From an uncultured Spirochaetaceae bacterium (GTDB taxonomy: Bacteria > Spirochaetota > Spirochaetia > Sphaerochaetales > Sphaerochaetaceae): a stretch of DNA of 32,185 nt. The notes beneath the pieces are model-generated. The model had not been told where the DNA came from and ran no database searches. It saw only the letters and a program-made list of their open reading frames with translations. Below are positions 1 through 7,369 of the stretch, piece after piece (the first letter of the stretch is position 1; each line of letters opens with the position of its first letter). The position numbers and the translations under genes are program-made. Where the stretch lies: positions 1 to 32,185 of the forward strand of contig CALXLB010000013.1 of NCBI GenBank assembly GCA_944389085.1. The letters are read 5' to 3'.

Positions 1-1040
1 TCAGCAAGTGATACCGGCATACCAAGAGAAGAGAAGAAAGCCTTGAAAGCCTCAATCGTCTTCTCCGCAGCTTCCTTATCATCGGTGCACTCAATTCCGA
101 AAACATGCTTTCCAAGCTTTGCAAAGCGTGAATAGTCTGTGGAGGCCACATAGCTTGCCCATGCAGGGAATACAATCGCAAGTCCTGCACCATGTGCAAT
201 GTCAAACATACCTGAAAGCTCATGTTCAAGCTGATGGCAGGCCCAGTCACCTTTGCTTGGATTTCCAGTAGCCATAAGGCCATTATGGGAAAGACTGGAA
301 GCCCACATGACATTCGCTCTTGCATCATAATCTGCAGGGTTCTTATGAAGAATCTTTCCATTCTCCATAACAGATCTGATCAAGGCAAATGAAAGATCAT
401 CTGTGAAATCCAGCCCCTTTCCTGCATGGAAATATCTTTCAAGGGTATGCATAATGATATCAACAGTGCCACATGATGTCTGGTAATCAGGGACAGTATA
501 TGTGAGTTCCGGATTCATGAGTGCGAATTTCACTCTGCAGTAATCGCTGTTGCAGCCTCTCTTCAGACCTCCGTCCTCATTCGTGAGAACCGAGCTGTCA
601 CTCATCTCGCTTCCAGCAGCAGCCATAGTCAGGATGACACCGACAGGAGCCGACCCGGAAGGAACTCTCTTCCCGCAGTAGAAATCCCATGGATCGCAAT
701 CGCCGAATACACCATATCCGATTGCCTTGGCCGTATCGATTACAGAGCCGCCGCCTACTGCGAGAATGAAATCAAGGCCATCCTCTCCATAGATTCTCAC
801 ACCCTCACGGGCCAGACTGATTCTCGGATTAGGCTTCACCCCTCCGAGTTCGTGGAAATATATCCCATGTTCATTGAGGATACCCCTCACCTTTCCAAGA
901 AGCCCGGATTTCTCCGCAGAGTGTCCGCCATACACAAGAAGAACTCTCTTTGCTCCGAAAGCCTCCAGCTGTGTTCCGACTTCATTTTCAGCTCCTTGGC
1001 CGAAAATCACCTTGGTAGGTACAAAATATTGACTGATCAT
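1..1040 (-). CDS. Iron-containing alcohol dehydrogenase, YqhD/BdhA type (3' end beyond window)
   Basis: This is an NAD(P)H-dependent group III alcohol/aldehyde dehydrogenase of the butanol dehydrogenase/YqhD type, reducing aldehydes in the cytosol. About 346 codons are visible; the C-terminus lies outside the window. The start is ATG at 1040, because GGAGG stands 5 nt upstream. The dinucleotide-binding GGGS motif is near residues 96-99. The metal ligands expected for the family are visible: D194 and H198 in TVDIIMHTL, H269 in CHQLEHELS, and H283 in DIAHGAG, close to the positions known for YqhD. It has its own consensus-like promoter and is not coupled to the ABC operon that ends 93 bases upstream. 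The natural substrate cannot be read from the sequence; a fermentative or detoxifying role is inferred. Confidence 0.92.
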   Translation of the reverse strand, partial: MISQYFVPTKVIFGQGAENEVGTQLEAFGAKRVLLVYGGHSAEKSGLLGKVRGILNEHGIYFHELGGVKPNPRISLAREGVRIYGEDGLDFILAVGGGSVIDTAKAIGYGVFGDCDPWDFYCGKRVPSGSAPVGVILTMAAAGSEMSDSSVLTNEDGGLKRGCNSDYCRVKFALMNPELTYTVPDYQTSCGTVDIIMHTLERYFHAGKGLDFTDDLSFALIRSVMENGKILHKNPADYDARANVMWASSLSHNGLMATGNPSKGDWACHQLEHELSGMFDIAHGAGLAIVFPAWASYVASTDYSRFAKLGKHVFGIECTDDKEAAEKTIEAFKAFFSSLGMPVSLA

Positions 1041-1068
1041 CACAACCTCCGATTCGCGTGTTACATTT

Positions 1069-1097
1069 ATCATATAATCTGTTCTTTATGTTCTCAA
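1069..1097 (-). promoter_or_regulatory. Sigma70-like promoter of the alcohol dehydrogenase gene
   Basis: On the minus strand, TTGAGA (1097-1092) is followed after exactly 17 nt by TATGAT (1074-1069). This gives a leader of about 22 nt ending in the GGAGG ribosome binding site of the dehydrogenase. It is one of the few places here where both promoter hexamers are good. Confidence 0.6.
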
Positions 1098-1133
1098 TAT
1101 GATAGCTCTTTTTTGCTATTTTTCACCTGGGAT

Positions 1134-2321
1134 TCATTCGCGCTGCAGTGCTTCCATCGGTTCCAGACGGGCAGCCTTTGCAGCAGGATACCAGCCGAAG
1201 AACATACCTATTATCAGAGAGAAGGACAGCGAGACGATAACAGCCCCTGCAGAGATGTAAAGCGTCCATCCTGCGATACTGACAGCAGCGAAACTGAGAA
1301 CCGTTCCGATGAAAAGCCCTATCAGCCCACCGGAAATGGAGAGTGTCACAGATTCTACAAGGAACTGGCTCCTGATCTGCTTAGGTGTTGCACCCAATGC
1401 TTTCCTGATACCGATCTCCCCAGTTCTTTCTACAACTGAAACAAGCATGATATTCATGATTCCGATACCACCGACAACGAGGGAAATCGCAGCGATTGCG
1501 GCTAGGAAAATCGAGAATGTAGACATGACACTGTCACTCATCTCCTTGATGGTCGCAGGACTGAAGATCCTGTAATAATCCTCTCCTGATATCTGATTCA
1601 GATATCTTTCAAGGTCTTCAGCGACCACAGTAGCGTCATGTCCATCCGCCACTTTGACGACATAGGTTCCAACCTGATCTGTACGGCGGAAACGCTGCGT
1701 GTAGGTATTGTATGGCATGAAGAGAGCATTGTTGTAAGAAGAACCAAGAGATTCATCCCTCTCCTTCAGCACACCGAGGACAAGAAAGCTCTTCGCCTGC
1801 CTCCTGAAAACAGAGATGTACTTCCCCACCGGATTTCCTTCCGGGAAAAGCTCTTCAGCAAGTTCCGCGCCTATTACACAGACCTGCCTTCTGTTGATAT
1901 TATCCACAGCTTCAAAGAACTCACCGTCAGATGTCTCAAGTGCGTTGGAGGCAAAATAACCCGATGTCACGCCTTGGACCTGGACGCCAGAGATGATTTC
2001 CTGCCCATTTCTTACATTGGCAGATGAAGAGACCGTCGGAAGGATTTCCTTGATCCCATCAACCTCTCTGGCAATGTCATAAGCGAATTCCTCTGTGAAA
2101 ATCATCGTCTCTCTGGCAACACCCATCGGCATTATATTCACTGTATCCAGTCCACCGATCTCGAATGACTCGGAGATGCTTTCAGAGACACTCCGTCCCA
2201 GATTGAGAATCGTTACGACAGAAGCAACACCGATCATGATGCCAAGAAGCGAGAGAAAGGTACGGAGTCTGTTTCCAGCCATCGAGGCAAGAGCCATCAG
2301 AATATTCTCACGAAGCATCAT
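1134..2321 (-). CDS. MacB/FtsX-type ABC transporter permease
   Basis: This is the membrane subunit of a MacB-like mechanotransmission ABC transporter. About 395 residues fit the family's four-helix plan: one N-terminal helix (LLGIMIGVASVVTILNLG), a large periplasmic domain (roughly residues 40-265), then three C-terminal helices including the conserved GGIGIMNIMLVSV and GEIGIRKALGA stretches. Unlike E. coli MacB, the ATPase is a separate protein encoded directly upstream. The frame is open from an ATG at 2336, but that codon has AAGG touching it. The ATG at 2321 has GGGAGAG 6 nt upstream and is preferred; it overlaps the end of the ATPase gene, which suggests translational coupling. With the adaptor and TolC-like protein it should form a tripartite pump. 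The substrate (macrolide, lipoprotein, peptide or lipid) is unknown. Confidence 0.92.
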   Translation of the reverse strand: MMLRENILMALASMAGNRLRTFLSLLGIMIGVASVVTILNLGRSVSESISESFEIGGLDTVNIMPMGVARETMIFTEEFAYDIAREVDGIKEILPTVSSSANVRNGQEIISGVQVQGVTSGYFASNALETSDGEFFEAVDNINRRQVCVIGAELAEELFPEGNPVGKYISVFRRQAKSFLVLGVLKERDESLGSSYNNALFMPYNTYTQRFRRTDQVGTYVVKVADGHDATVVAEDLERYLNQISGEDYYRIFSPATIKEMSDSVMSTFSIFLAAIAAISLVVGGIGIMNIMLVSVVERTGEIGIRKALGATPKQIRSQFLVESVTLSISGGLIGLFIGTVLSFAAVSIAGWTLYISAGAVIVSLSFSLIIGMFFGWYPAAKAARLEPMEALQRE

Positions 2322-2988
2322 ATTCGACTCTCCCATCCTTGATTCCGATCATCCTTGAGCACTCTGATGCGAGTTTCTGATCGTGCGTGACAAGCACTAT
2401 TGTATGCCCTTCCCTGTGCAGGCTGTGGAAAATATCCATCACTTCCCTGCCTGTGGCTGAATCAAGAGCTCCTGTAGGTTCATCAGCCAGGATTATCGCA
2501 GGTTCGGTAATCAAAGCACGTGCAATAGCGACACGCTGCTTCTGCCCACCGGAAAGCTCTGAAGGCCTGTGCTTCATGCGGTCCTTCAGCCCCACCCGTT
2601 CCAGCATCTCCTCTGCCTTCTCCCTTCTTTCCCTGCTTCCGGTACCTCTGTAAAGAAGCGGAAGAGAAACATTATCCAGGGCCGACAGCTTTGGAAGAAG
2701 CGAAAAATGCTGGAATACGAAACCGATTTTCCTGTTCCTGATATAAGCAAGCTCATCATCATCCATACCGCTTGTGTCCTCACCATCGATGAGGATGCGG
2801 CCAGATGTCGGAACATCCAGACATCCGATCAGAGCCATCAGTGTCGACTTGCCTGAACCGGAGGGACCTACTATCGCGGTGAAGGATTTCTCTTCAATCG
2901 CAAGAGATACACCATCAAGAGCATGGACTGTCGTATCACCGACCTCATAAAACCTTGTAACTCCATCGAGGAGAATAGCCTCGCTCAC
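2308..2988 (-). CDS. ABC transporter ATP-binding protein, MacB/LolD type
   Basis: This 226-residue nucleotide-binding subunit powers the adjacent permease from the cytoplasmic face. The diagnostic motifs are in order: Walker A GPSGSGKS near residue 41, Q-loop VFQHFSLLP, signature LSGGQKQR, Walker [14 protein letters not shown], and H-loop VTHD. The insert spacing and the sequence ADEPTGALD are typical of the LolD/MacB/YtrE group. The start is a GTG at 2988 that overlaps the TAG stop of the adaptor gene (TAGTG), with GGGAGGC just upstream. This strongly suggests coupled translation. The reading frame ends inside the start region of the permease gene. Confidence 0.95.
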   Translation of the reverse strand: MSEAILLDGVTRFYEVGDTTVHALDGVSLAIEEKSFTAIVGPSGSGKSTLMALIGCLDVPTSGRILIDGEDTSGMDDDELAYIRNRKIGFVFQHFSLLPKLSALDNVSLPLLYRGTGSRERREKAEEMLERVGLKDRMKHRPSELSGGQKQRVAIARALITEPAIILADEPTGALDSATGREVMDIFHSLHREGHTIVLVTHDQKLASECSRMIGIKDGRVEYDAS

Positions 2989-3977
2989 TATCTGCCTCCC
3001 TGAGTGGCTCCATAGACAAGGATATCACCTTCTTTGAGGTTTCCAGAAAGAAGTTCTGCCAGCCCCTCGCCAAGATACGAGGTCCGTATCTCTATTGTCT
3101 CAACAGAACCATCATCGAGTTTCTTATTCACAGTCTCCATTCCACCGCGGCCACGCCTGATAGCACTCTGAGGAATGATGAGCATCTCGACCTCCCCTTC
3201 GTCCTCCAGCGTGCCTTCGAAAGTAAAGCCTGGCATGATCAGAGATGGAGGATTCTCTATCAGAAGCTCCACATCCACAACACCGATTCCCTGATCGGAA
3301 TACCGGCCGAGCATAGGTATATATGAGACAACTGCTTCGACAGCCTCATCTGGGCAGGACTCAAAGATGAGCTCAGCTTTCTGTCCCTCCTCAACATACT
3401 GCATATCAATCTCATCGATTTCCACAGTAGCCTTAAGTCTGGACCTGTCAACGATGGTAATAACCTCATCGCCTCCTTCAAAATAGTCGCCTTCATCAAC
3501 ATCAACAGAAGCAATCTCACCAGAAAATGGGGCAACGATATTCGTGTATTCAAGTGACTTCTCTGCAGCTATCTCCCTGAGTCGGAGAAGCTCAAGGTCA
3601 CGCTGTGCACCATTCAGCTCCGCCTCCTCAATCTGATTCCGTATCTCCTGCAGCGTAGCCTGCTGTGATGTATTATCGATGGAGGCAAGAAGAGCTCCCT
3701 CTTCAACCCTGTCACCCTCTTCCACATATACAGCAGTGACTGCCCCCGTTGATCTGAAACGCAGTGTCTGACTGTCATATGGTTCAACATAGCCGGAGAT
3801 ATCAATAACCTGCGTATATGTATTGGAAACAACTTCAGCCTCCCTCTGGACTGGAGCTGTGGTTACATTGCTTTCTTTCTTCCCGAAGAAGAGAAGAGCC
3901 ACTATAAGCAGGACCAGAAACACGAGCAGGATGCAAAGAATTCTCCTTCCTGACTTCTTATTTTTCTTTTTATTCAT
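2988..3977 (-). CDS. MacA-like periplasmic adaptor (HlyD/RND membrane-fusion family)
   Basis: This 329-residue adaptor should link the inner-membrane ABC transporter to the TolC-like channel. It has a basic cytoplasmic tail, one membrane anchor near residues 11-30 (LCILLVFLVLLIVALLFFG), a barrel/lipoyl region split around a hairpin, and the lipoyl half-motif APFSGEIASVDVDEGDYF. A beta-barrel domain and C-terminal membrane-proximal domain follow. The alpha-helical hairpin is short, only about 45 residues (roughly 107-150), compared with MacA. This would give a short adaptor or require a long TolC partner. The start has GGGGG about 5 nt upstream. It lies 8 nt after the TolC-like gene in the same operon. 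Confidence 0.9.
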   Translation of the reverse strand: MNKKKNKKSGRRILCILLVFLVLLIVALLFFGKKESNVTTAPVQREAEVVSNTYTQVIDISGYVEPYDSQTLRFRSTGAVTAVYVEEGDRVEEGALLASIDNTSQQATLQEIRNQIEEAELNGAQRDLELLRLREIAAEKSLEYTNIVAPFSGEIASVDVDEGDYFEGGDEVITIVDRSRLKATVEIDEIDMQYVEEGQKAELIFESCPDEAVEAVVSYIPMLGRYSDQGIGVVDVELLIENPPSLIMPGFTFEGTLEDEGEVEMLIIPQSAIRRGRGGMETVNKKLDDGSVETIEIRTSYLGEGLAELLSGNLKEGDILVYGATQGGR

Positions 3978-3985
3978 ATATCCCC

Positions 3986-5377
3986 CTAGAGAATCAGGGA
4001 TTCAGCTTCTGCTTCCAAGGCCAACCCCTCAAGTTTCTTGATGTCATAATCAATCGCCAAAGACGAAAGCTCATTACGGCTTTCATCAAGTTCTTCTTTG
4101 GTAATCATACCACGCTCATATTTCAGCTCCTGCATCCCTGAAAGTGCTTCCTGATACCTGAGCGTCGCCTCCAGTTCTCCTTTTTCACGCTCCCAGCGAA
4201 GGATACGCCCCCAAAGATCCTGAACGTTCTCATTGAAACTGCGCCTCTGGTCAGATGCTTCTACTTCTCTCATTCTGGCTGTATTTCTCAGTGAGCGCAT
4301 CTCAAGCTCATCGCTTTTACCGCTTCCACTCTGGAAGCCTGCAGAGAGAGTGAGCTGAGGAGAAAAGGAAAAGGAGGAATCCCATACCCCGCCACCGGAA
4401 ACTGTAAGAGTCCAGTTCTTTCCCTCCCAGCCGATGACTCCTTCCAGCGATAAAGGATTTTCTTCACTCCTGATGCCCTCCCCGATACCAATGTAGCCAC
4501 CAGCATTCACTCCAGTCACCAGATGTTCAGGATTCTGCAGGCTCTCTGCCACCAGTACTTCCTCTCTGGCAATCTCTGCCTGGATGTCTGCTTCTTTCAC
4601 TGCAGAAGAAGCTGTACAGGAAAGGATATCCGGAAATGAAGGCTCCGGAATTACTTCCAGCCCATCCCATTCAAGCCCTGTAAGCGTCTGGTACCGGATC
4701 ACAAGTGCCTCATGTTCCTTCTGCAATATGGCAAGACTGTCTTCAGCCCTCTGCTCTCCAAGCTCCAGTTCAAGGTAGGAAAGAGAATCCTTTGTGACAA
4801 TTCCAAGCGTCAGGGCATCCTCTTTCTCTTTCACTGCATCCCGAAGAGCCTCTTCAGCTTCTTTTGCCGCTTTCTCATTGGAAAGAAGCTCTGAGAGAAT
4901 CGATATCACGCTGCGTTTTATGGAAAGCATATCCTCCTGATACTCCCTGGAAACGGACATGCTAAGAACTTCCCGCTGCAGATCTTTAAGCGTCTCATCA
5001 TCATGTCCCCAGTCAAAGACATGGCGGAAAGAGGCTGATGGCACCAAAAAGCCTCCGGACATATCATATGCAAAAGCAAACGGAACCGATGCAGAAATCG
5101 TTGTGTCATCATCGGGAGTAACCAGTGAGAAAGAAAGACTATCAACATTCAATCTCCTGATTCCATCATCAAGAGGAGAGACAGCAATTTCAGCAGAGAA
5201 ATCATATTCATCATCCAGCTCCGCCTCCAGAAGAGAAATCAAGCCTGACTCATGATGGATCTCAGCCTGCTCTGCTGAAGGGCTATCTGAAAGCGCTGAA
5301 CGCATAATCTCCTCATACTCCGCCGCATAAAGCAGAGAGAAAAGCGACAGGAAAAGAAATATCAAGAAGCGTTTCAT
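3986..5377 (-). CDS. TolC-like outer membrane efflux protein
   Basis: This 463-residue protein matches the outer membrane efflux protein (OEP) family: signal peptide (MKRFLIFLFLSLFSLLYAA), then long heptad-rich helices (about 170-240 and 370-463) separated by beta-rich segments with SFSFSPQLTLSAGF-type strands. It should form the outer-membrane exit duct for the MacAB-like transporter encoded directly downstream. The open frame extends to an ATG at 5419. I place the start at 5377 because the signal peptide begins there and GAGG lies 6 nt upstream, while the upstream gene stops at 5386. Similarity to TolC is by architecture; sequence conservation in this family is low. Confidence 0.85.
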   Translation of the reverse strand: MKRFLIFLFLSLFSLLYAAEYEEIMRSALSDSPSAEQAEIHHESGLISLLEAELDDEYDFSAEIAVSPLDDGIRRLNVDSLSFSLVTPDDDTTISASVPFAFAYDMSGGFLVPSASFRHVFDWGHDDETLKDLQREVLSMSVSREYQEDMLSIKRSVISILSELLSNEKAAKEAEEALRDAVKEKEDALTLGIVTKDSLSYLELELGEQRAEDSLAILQKEHEALVIRYQTLTGLEWDGLEVIPEPSFPDILSCTASSAVKEADIQAEIAREEVLVAESLQNPEHLVTGVNAGGYIGIGEGIRSEENPLSLEGVIGWEGKNWTLTVSGGGVWDSSFSFSPQLTLSAGFQSGSGKSDELEMRSLRNTARMREVEASDQRRSFNENVQDLWGRILRWEREKGELEATLRYQEALSGMQELKYERGMITKEELDESRNELSSLAIDYDIKKLEGLALEAEAESLIL

Positions 5378-5385
5378 AATCATCC

Positions 5386-6363
5386 TCAATCTACCAATAT
5401 ACCATGGTCTTCCAGCCATGCCCCGGAACGCACACGCACATTCTCTTCCAGATTCCTGAAGAAGAACTGGTAATCATAAAGATGGTAGACACCAGCGGGA
5501 AAGAGCGATGAGCTGTAATCCTCTGCATTTATATCGATAGCCTTGAGCGTGCCCCTCTCTTCATCGAGATAAGCACCTGTCAGGAACTGTTCTTCTTTTA
5601 TGATTGCTCCAGAATAATCAGTGAAACAGGCTCCGATGTTCAGTTCCCGCTGCGCTATTTCAGAATCACATCTCCAGTTCAATGGATTGATTCCATATGT
5701 ATAAGTATCCGCAGGCACAATAATCGAATCTTCAGTATCAGGGGATTCGGTATTGAATGAAACAATCACCCCGGTATCATCTGCACGTTCAGCCAGCTTG
5801 AGATGAGGATACGCATTCAGGTCATCATCGGTGATCTTCCATCCGATGCAATATGCAGCAACAAGCCTGTCCTGGAGCTCTGTATCATCAAAATACTCTT
5901 CCAGCAGCATGAGTACAAGCTGAGCACCCTGGGAAAATCCCGCAAGTATGAAAGGCCTCTCTTCATCAGTTCTTTCCAGGAAGAAGAGAAAAGCTTCTTC
6001 GATATCACCATATGCTACTGTCAGAGCTTCCCCATCCTCAGCCCTTCTTTCAGCATATAGCGGGAATGTCATCTGCCTGTAGAAAGGTGCATACATCACA
6101 CAGACATCTTCATATATCCCCCTCTCCATATTAAGAGCTCCGACAAATGAGGCTTTTGTATCTTCATCCTCAAGAGACATATTCTCATTTCCCTTCTCCC
6201 CCATATCCACTGTGGGACAGACAAGGAAAAGATCAACAGGCTTTCCATCTCCTTCACAATAATAAGCCCAGTTCTCCTGAAGAGAATAATCAGGAGAAGC
6301 AAAGAGAGCGGAAACACATAATAACAACAGAACTGTGAAAACAATATTCCTTACATACTGCAT
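5386..6363 (-). CDS. Secreted DUF3089-family alpha/beta hydrolase-like protein
   Basis: This 325-residue protein has a clear N-terminal signal peptide ending near ALFASPDYS, so it is exported. The body matches the DUF3089 pattern: an early VDLFLVCPTVD strand, YAPFYRQMTF, and a nucleophile elbow GFSQGAQL with Ser144 as the predicted nucleophile. It is therefore probably a periplasmic or lipid-anchored esterase or peptidase-like hydrolase; the substrate is unknown. The start ATG at 6363 has AGGA about 8 nt upstream. It ends 8 nt before the TolC-like start. Its place in the transporter operon suggests that it processes the exported molecule or makes it available, which is inference. Confidence 0.8.
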   Translation of the reverse strand: MQYVRNIVFTVLLLLCVSALFASPDYSLQENWAYYCEGDGKPVDLFLVCPTVDMGEKGNENMSLEDEDTKASFVGALNMERGIYEDVCVMYAPFYRQMTFPLYAERRAEDGEALTVAYGDIEEAFLFFLERTDEERPFILAGFSQGAQLVLMLLEEYFDDTELQDRLVAAYCIGWKITDDDLNAYPHLKLAERADDTGVIVSFNTESPDTEDSIIVPADTYTYGINPLNWRCDSEIAQRELNIGACFTDYSGAIIKEEQFLTGAYLDEERGTLKAIDINAEDYSSSLFPAGVYHLYDYQFFFRNLEENVRVRSGAWLEDHGILVD

Positions 6364-6401
6364 GACACTATCCTACAGCAGAGAATGAAAGGACAAAAGC
6401 T

Positions 6402-6842
6402 TCAGACAAGCATTCTCCTGTATTCTGCTGTTTTTCCATCGAGGTGGAGGATAATCCCTGAAGAATGGACAAACAGCTCTATTTCCTTCTTTGTCCTGAA
6501 CAGTGTCCTTTTCCCGCTGAAAAGATAAAAACCTTCTCTTGTTCCTGTCCGGGTGGAAAGCATGAAGCCACATCTGACGATATCCTCAACCTTCAGCGAG
6601 ATTACAAAAGGCTCGCCGGTTCTATTCTTATAAGCATCAGATGCAACAGAGATCCAGCCAGAGTCAAACGAAGAAACCCCGGGCTCTGCTTTCCTCTGCC
6701 TTATAATCCTCACAGCATCAGCGGCATTCTCTGCCTCCGGGCAGTCCGTGGACCAGGAAACAGTCACCGGAAGCGGCCTGACAGCGACCAGAGAACAGAG
6801 GGAAATATAATTGCCATACGTCAGTTTACGGGTATCTTCCAT
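6402..6842 (-). CDS. Hypothetical protein, first gene of the transporter operon
   Basis: I do not recognise this roughly 146-residue protein. Its composition and codon use look like real coding sequence, with alternating beta-like stretches (VEDIVRCGFMLS, EGFYLFSGKRTLF, GIILHLDGKTAEY) and no signal peptide or membrane helix in the form chosen. The frame is open further upstream, back to a stop near 6940, with a GTG at 6890. I choose ATG 6842 because TATATT (6854-6849) ends exactly 6 nt before it, the same leaderless geometry seen at seven other genes here. An alternative is an ATT codon at 6911 with AGGGGG 6 nt upstream. It precedes the DUF3089 gene by 38 nt and is probably co-transcribed. 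Confidence 0.5.
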   Translation of the reverse strand: MEDTRKLTYGNYISLCSLVAVRPLPVTVSWSTDCPEAENAADAVRIIRQRKAEPGVSSFDSGWISVASDAYKNRTGEPFVISLKVEDIVRCGFMLSTRTGTREGFYLFSGKRTLFRTKKEIELFVHSSGIILHLDGKTAEYRRMLV

Positions 6843-6848
6843 ATGAAG

Positions 6849-6854
6849 AATATA
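6849..6854 (-). promoter_or_regulatory. -10 element predicting a leaderless start at 6842
   Basis: TATATT on the minus strand is followed by 6 nt (CTTCAT) and then ATG. No Shine-Dalgarno sequence precedes the ATG, so transcription would start at or next to its A. No good -35 is visible. Confidence 0.4.
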
Positions 6855-6942
6855 AGCAGAAAACCGATGGACAGGAACCGAGGGCTGCACACCACTAGCA
6901 GAAAAAGGAATTTTCAGCCCCCTGATTTTATCACTAGTTTAA

Positions 6943-6984
6943 ATCAAAGTAGAACATAAAAGTGATTTTTCGTTCTAGTTTGAT
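6943..6984. repeat. 13-bp inverted repeat, operator or 5' hairpin, in the fab/transporter divergent region
   Basis: The arm ATCAAAGTAGAAC (6943-6955) faces GTTCTAGTTTGAT (6972-6984). They match as an inverted repeat with one mismatch, separated by 16 nt. On the minus strand a perfect TATAAT (6997-6992) ends 7 nt before the repeat, so the repeat would sit at the +1 region of a minus-strand transcript. It could be a repressor site or a hairpin at the RNA 5' end. Confidence 0.5.
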
Positions 6985-7071
6985 ATAGTAGATTATAGCT
7001 ATACCCCTCCTTTTAACTGACTATTTATATCTATTTATCGCGCACGTGGTTTATATAGTGAATTCTTTTTA

Positions 7072-7096
7072 TTGACAAAAACCTGAATTTTGTCAA
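7072..7096. promoter_or_regulatory. Perfect 9-bp palindrome (N7 spacer), putative operator of the fab operon
   Basis: TTGACAAAA (7072-7080) and its exact reverse complement TTTTGTCAA (7088-7096) flank 7 nt. The left arm contains TTGACA, a perfect -35 hexamer for the plus strand. The only -10 candidate downstream (TATTAG, 7101-7106) is 23 nt away, too far for normal spacing. The site is 37 nt before the acpP start, the position expected for a repressor that controls fatty acid synthesis. It does not match the FapR, FabT or FadR consensus sites that I know. Confidence 0.5.
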
Positions 7097-7132
7097 ATTG
7101 TATTAGCAGCATTTGCTAAAGGAGTTCTAAAC

Positions 7133-7366
7133 ATGACAGAACAGGAAATCTTCAAAGCTATCGCAGAAACAGTTGCAGAGAGAACAGACTGCAATCCAGA
7201 TGATGTAAAGATGGAGAGCACTTTCCGTGATCTCGGAATCGACTCACTTGATACAGTCGAGCTTCTGATGGAGCTTGAGGACAAGCTCGGTATCTCCATT
7301 GAGCTCGACAAGAAGATCGAGACAGTCGGAGACCTCGTCTCCTTCATTCAGAGCAAGGAGAACTAA
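7133..7366 (+). CDS. acpP: Acyl carrier protein
   Basis: This 77-residue acidic protein carries the growing acyl chain on a 4'-phosphopantetheine arm. The attachment site is Ser38 in the hallmark motif LGIDSLDTVELLMELED. Length and helix pattern are those of a standard type II ACP. The start ATG has AAGGAG (7119-7124) 8 nt upstream. It is the first gene of the fatty acid operon and is followed 3 nt later by fabK. No holo-ACP synthase is visible in the window. Confidence 0.98.
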   Translation: MTEQEIFKAIAETVAERTDCNPDDVKMESTFRDLGIDSLDTVELLMELEDKLGISIELDKKIETVGDLVSFIQSKEN

Positions 7367-7369
7367 TCG

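Noticed and set aside
1101..1125. Small hairpin ATAGC/GCTAT followed by TTTTT on the plus strand
   Set aside because: The stem has only 5 bp, and no plus-strand gene ends here. It may assist termination of the ABC operon on the other strand, but support is too weak.
852..1439. Plus-strand open frame of 195 codons
   Set aside because: It crosses the start of the alcohol dehydrogenase and the end of the ABC permease, both well recognised, so it is a shadow frame.
6465..6959. Plus-strand open frame of 164 codons opposite the small hypothetical gene
   Set aside because: Its product is rich in Cys, Pro, His and Arg without family resemblance. The opposite strand has better composition, fits the operon and has a start signal.
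6943..6984. A true FabT box
   Set aside because: The half-sites are arranged ATCAAA...TTTGAT, opposite to the FabT order, and the gap is far too long.
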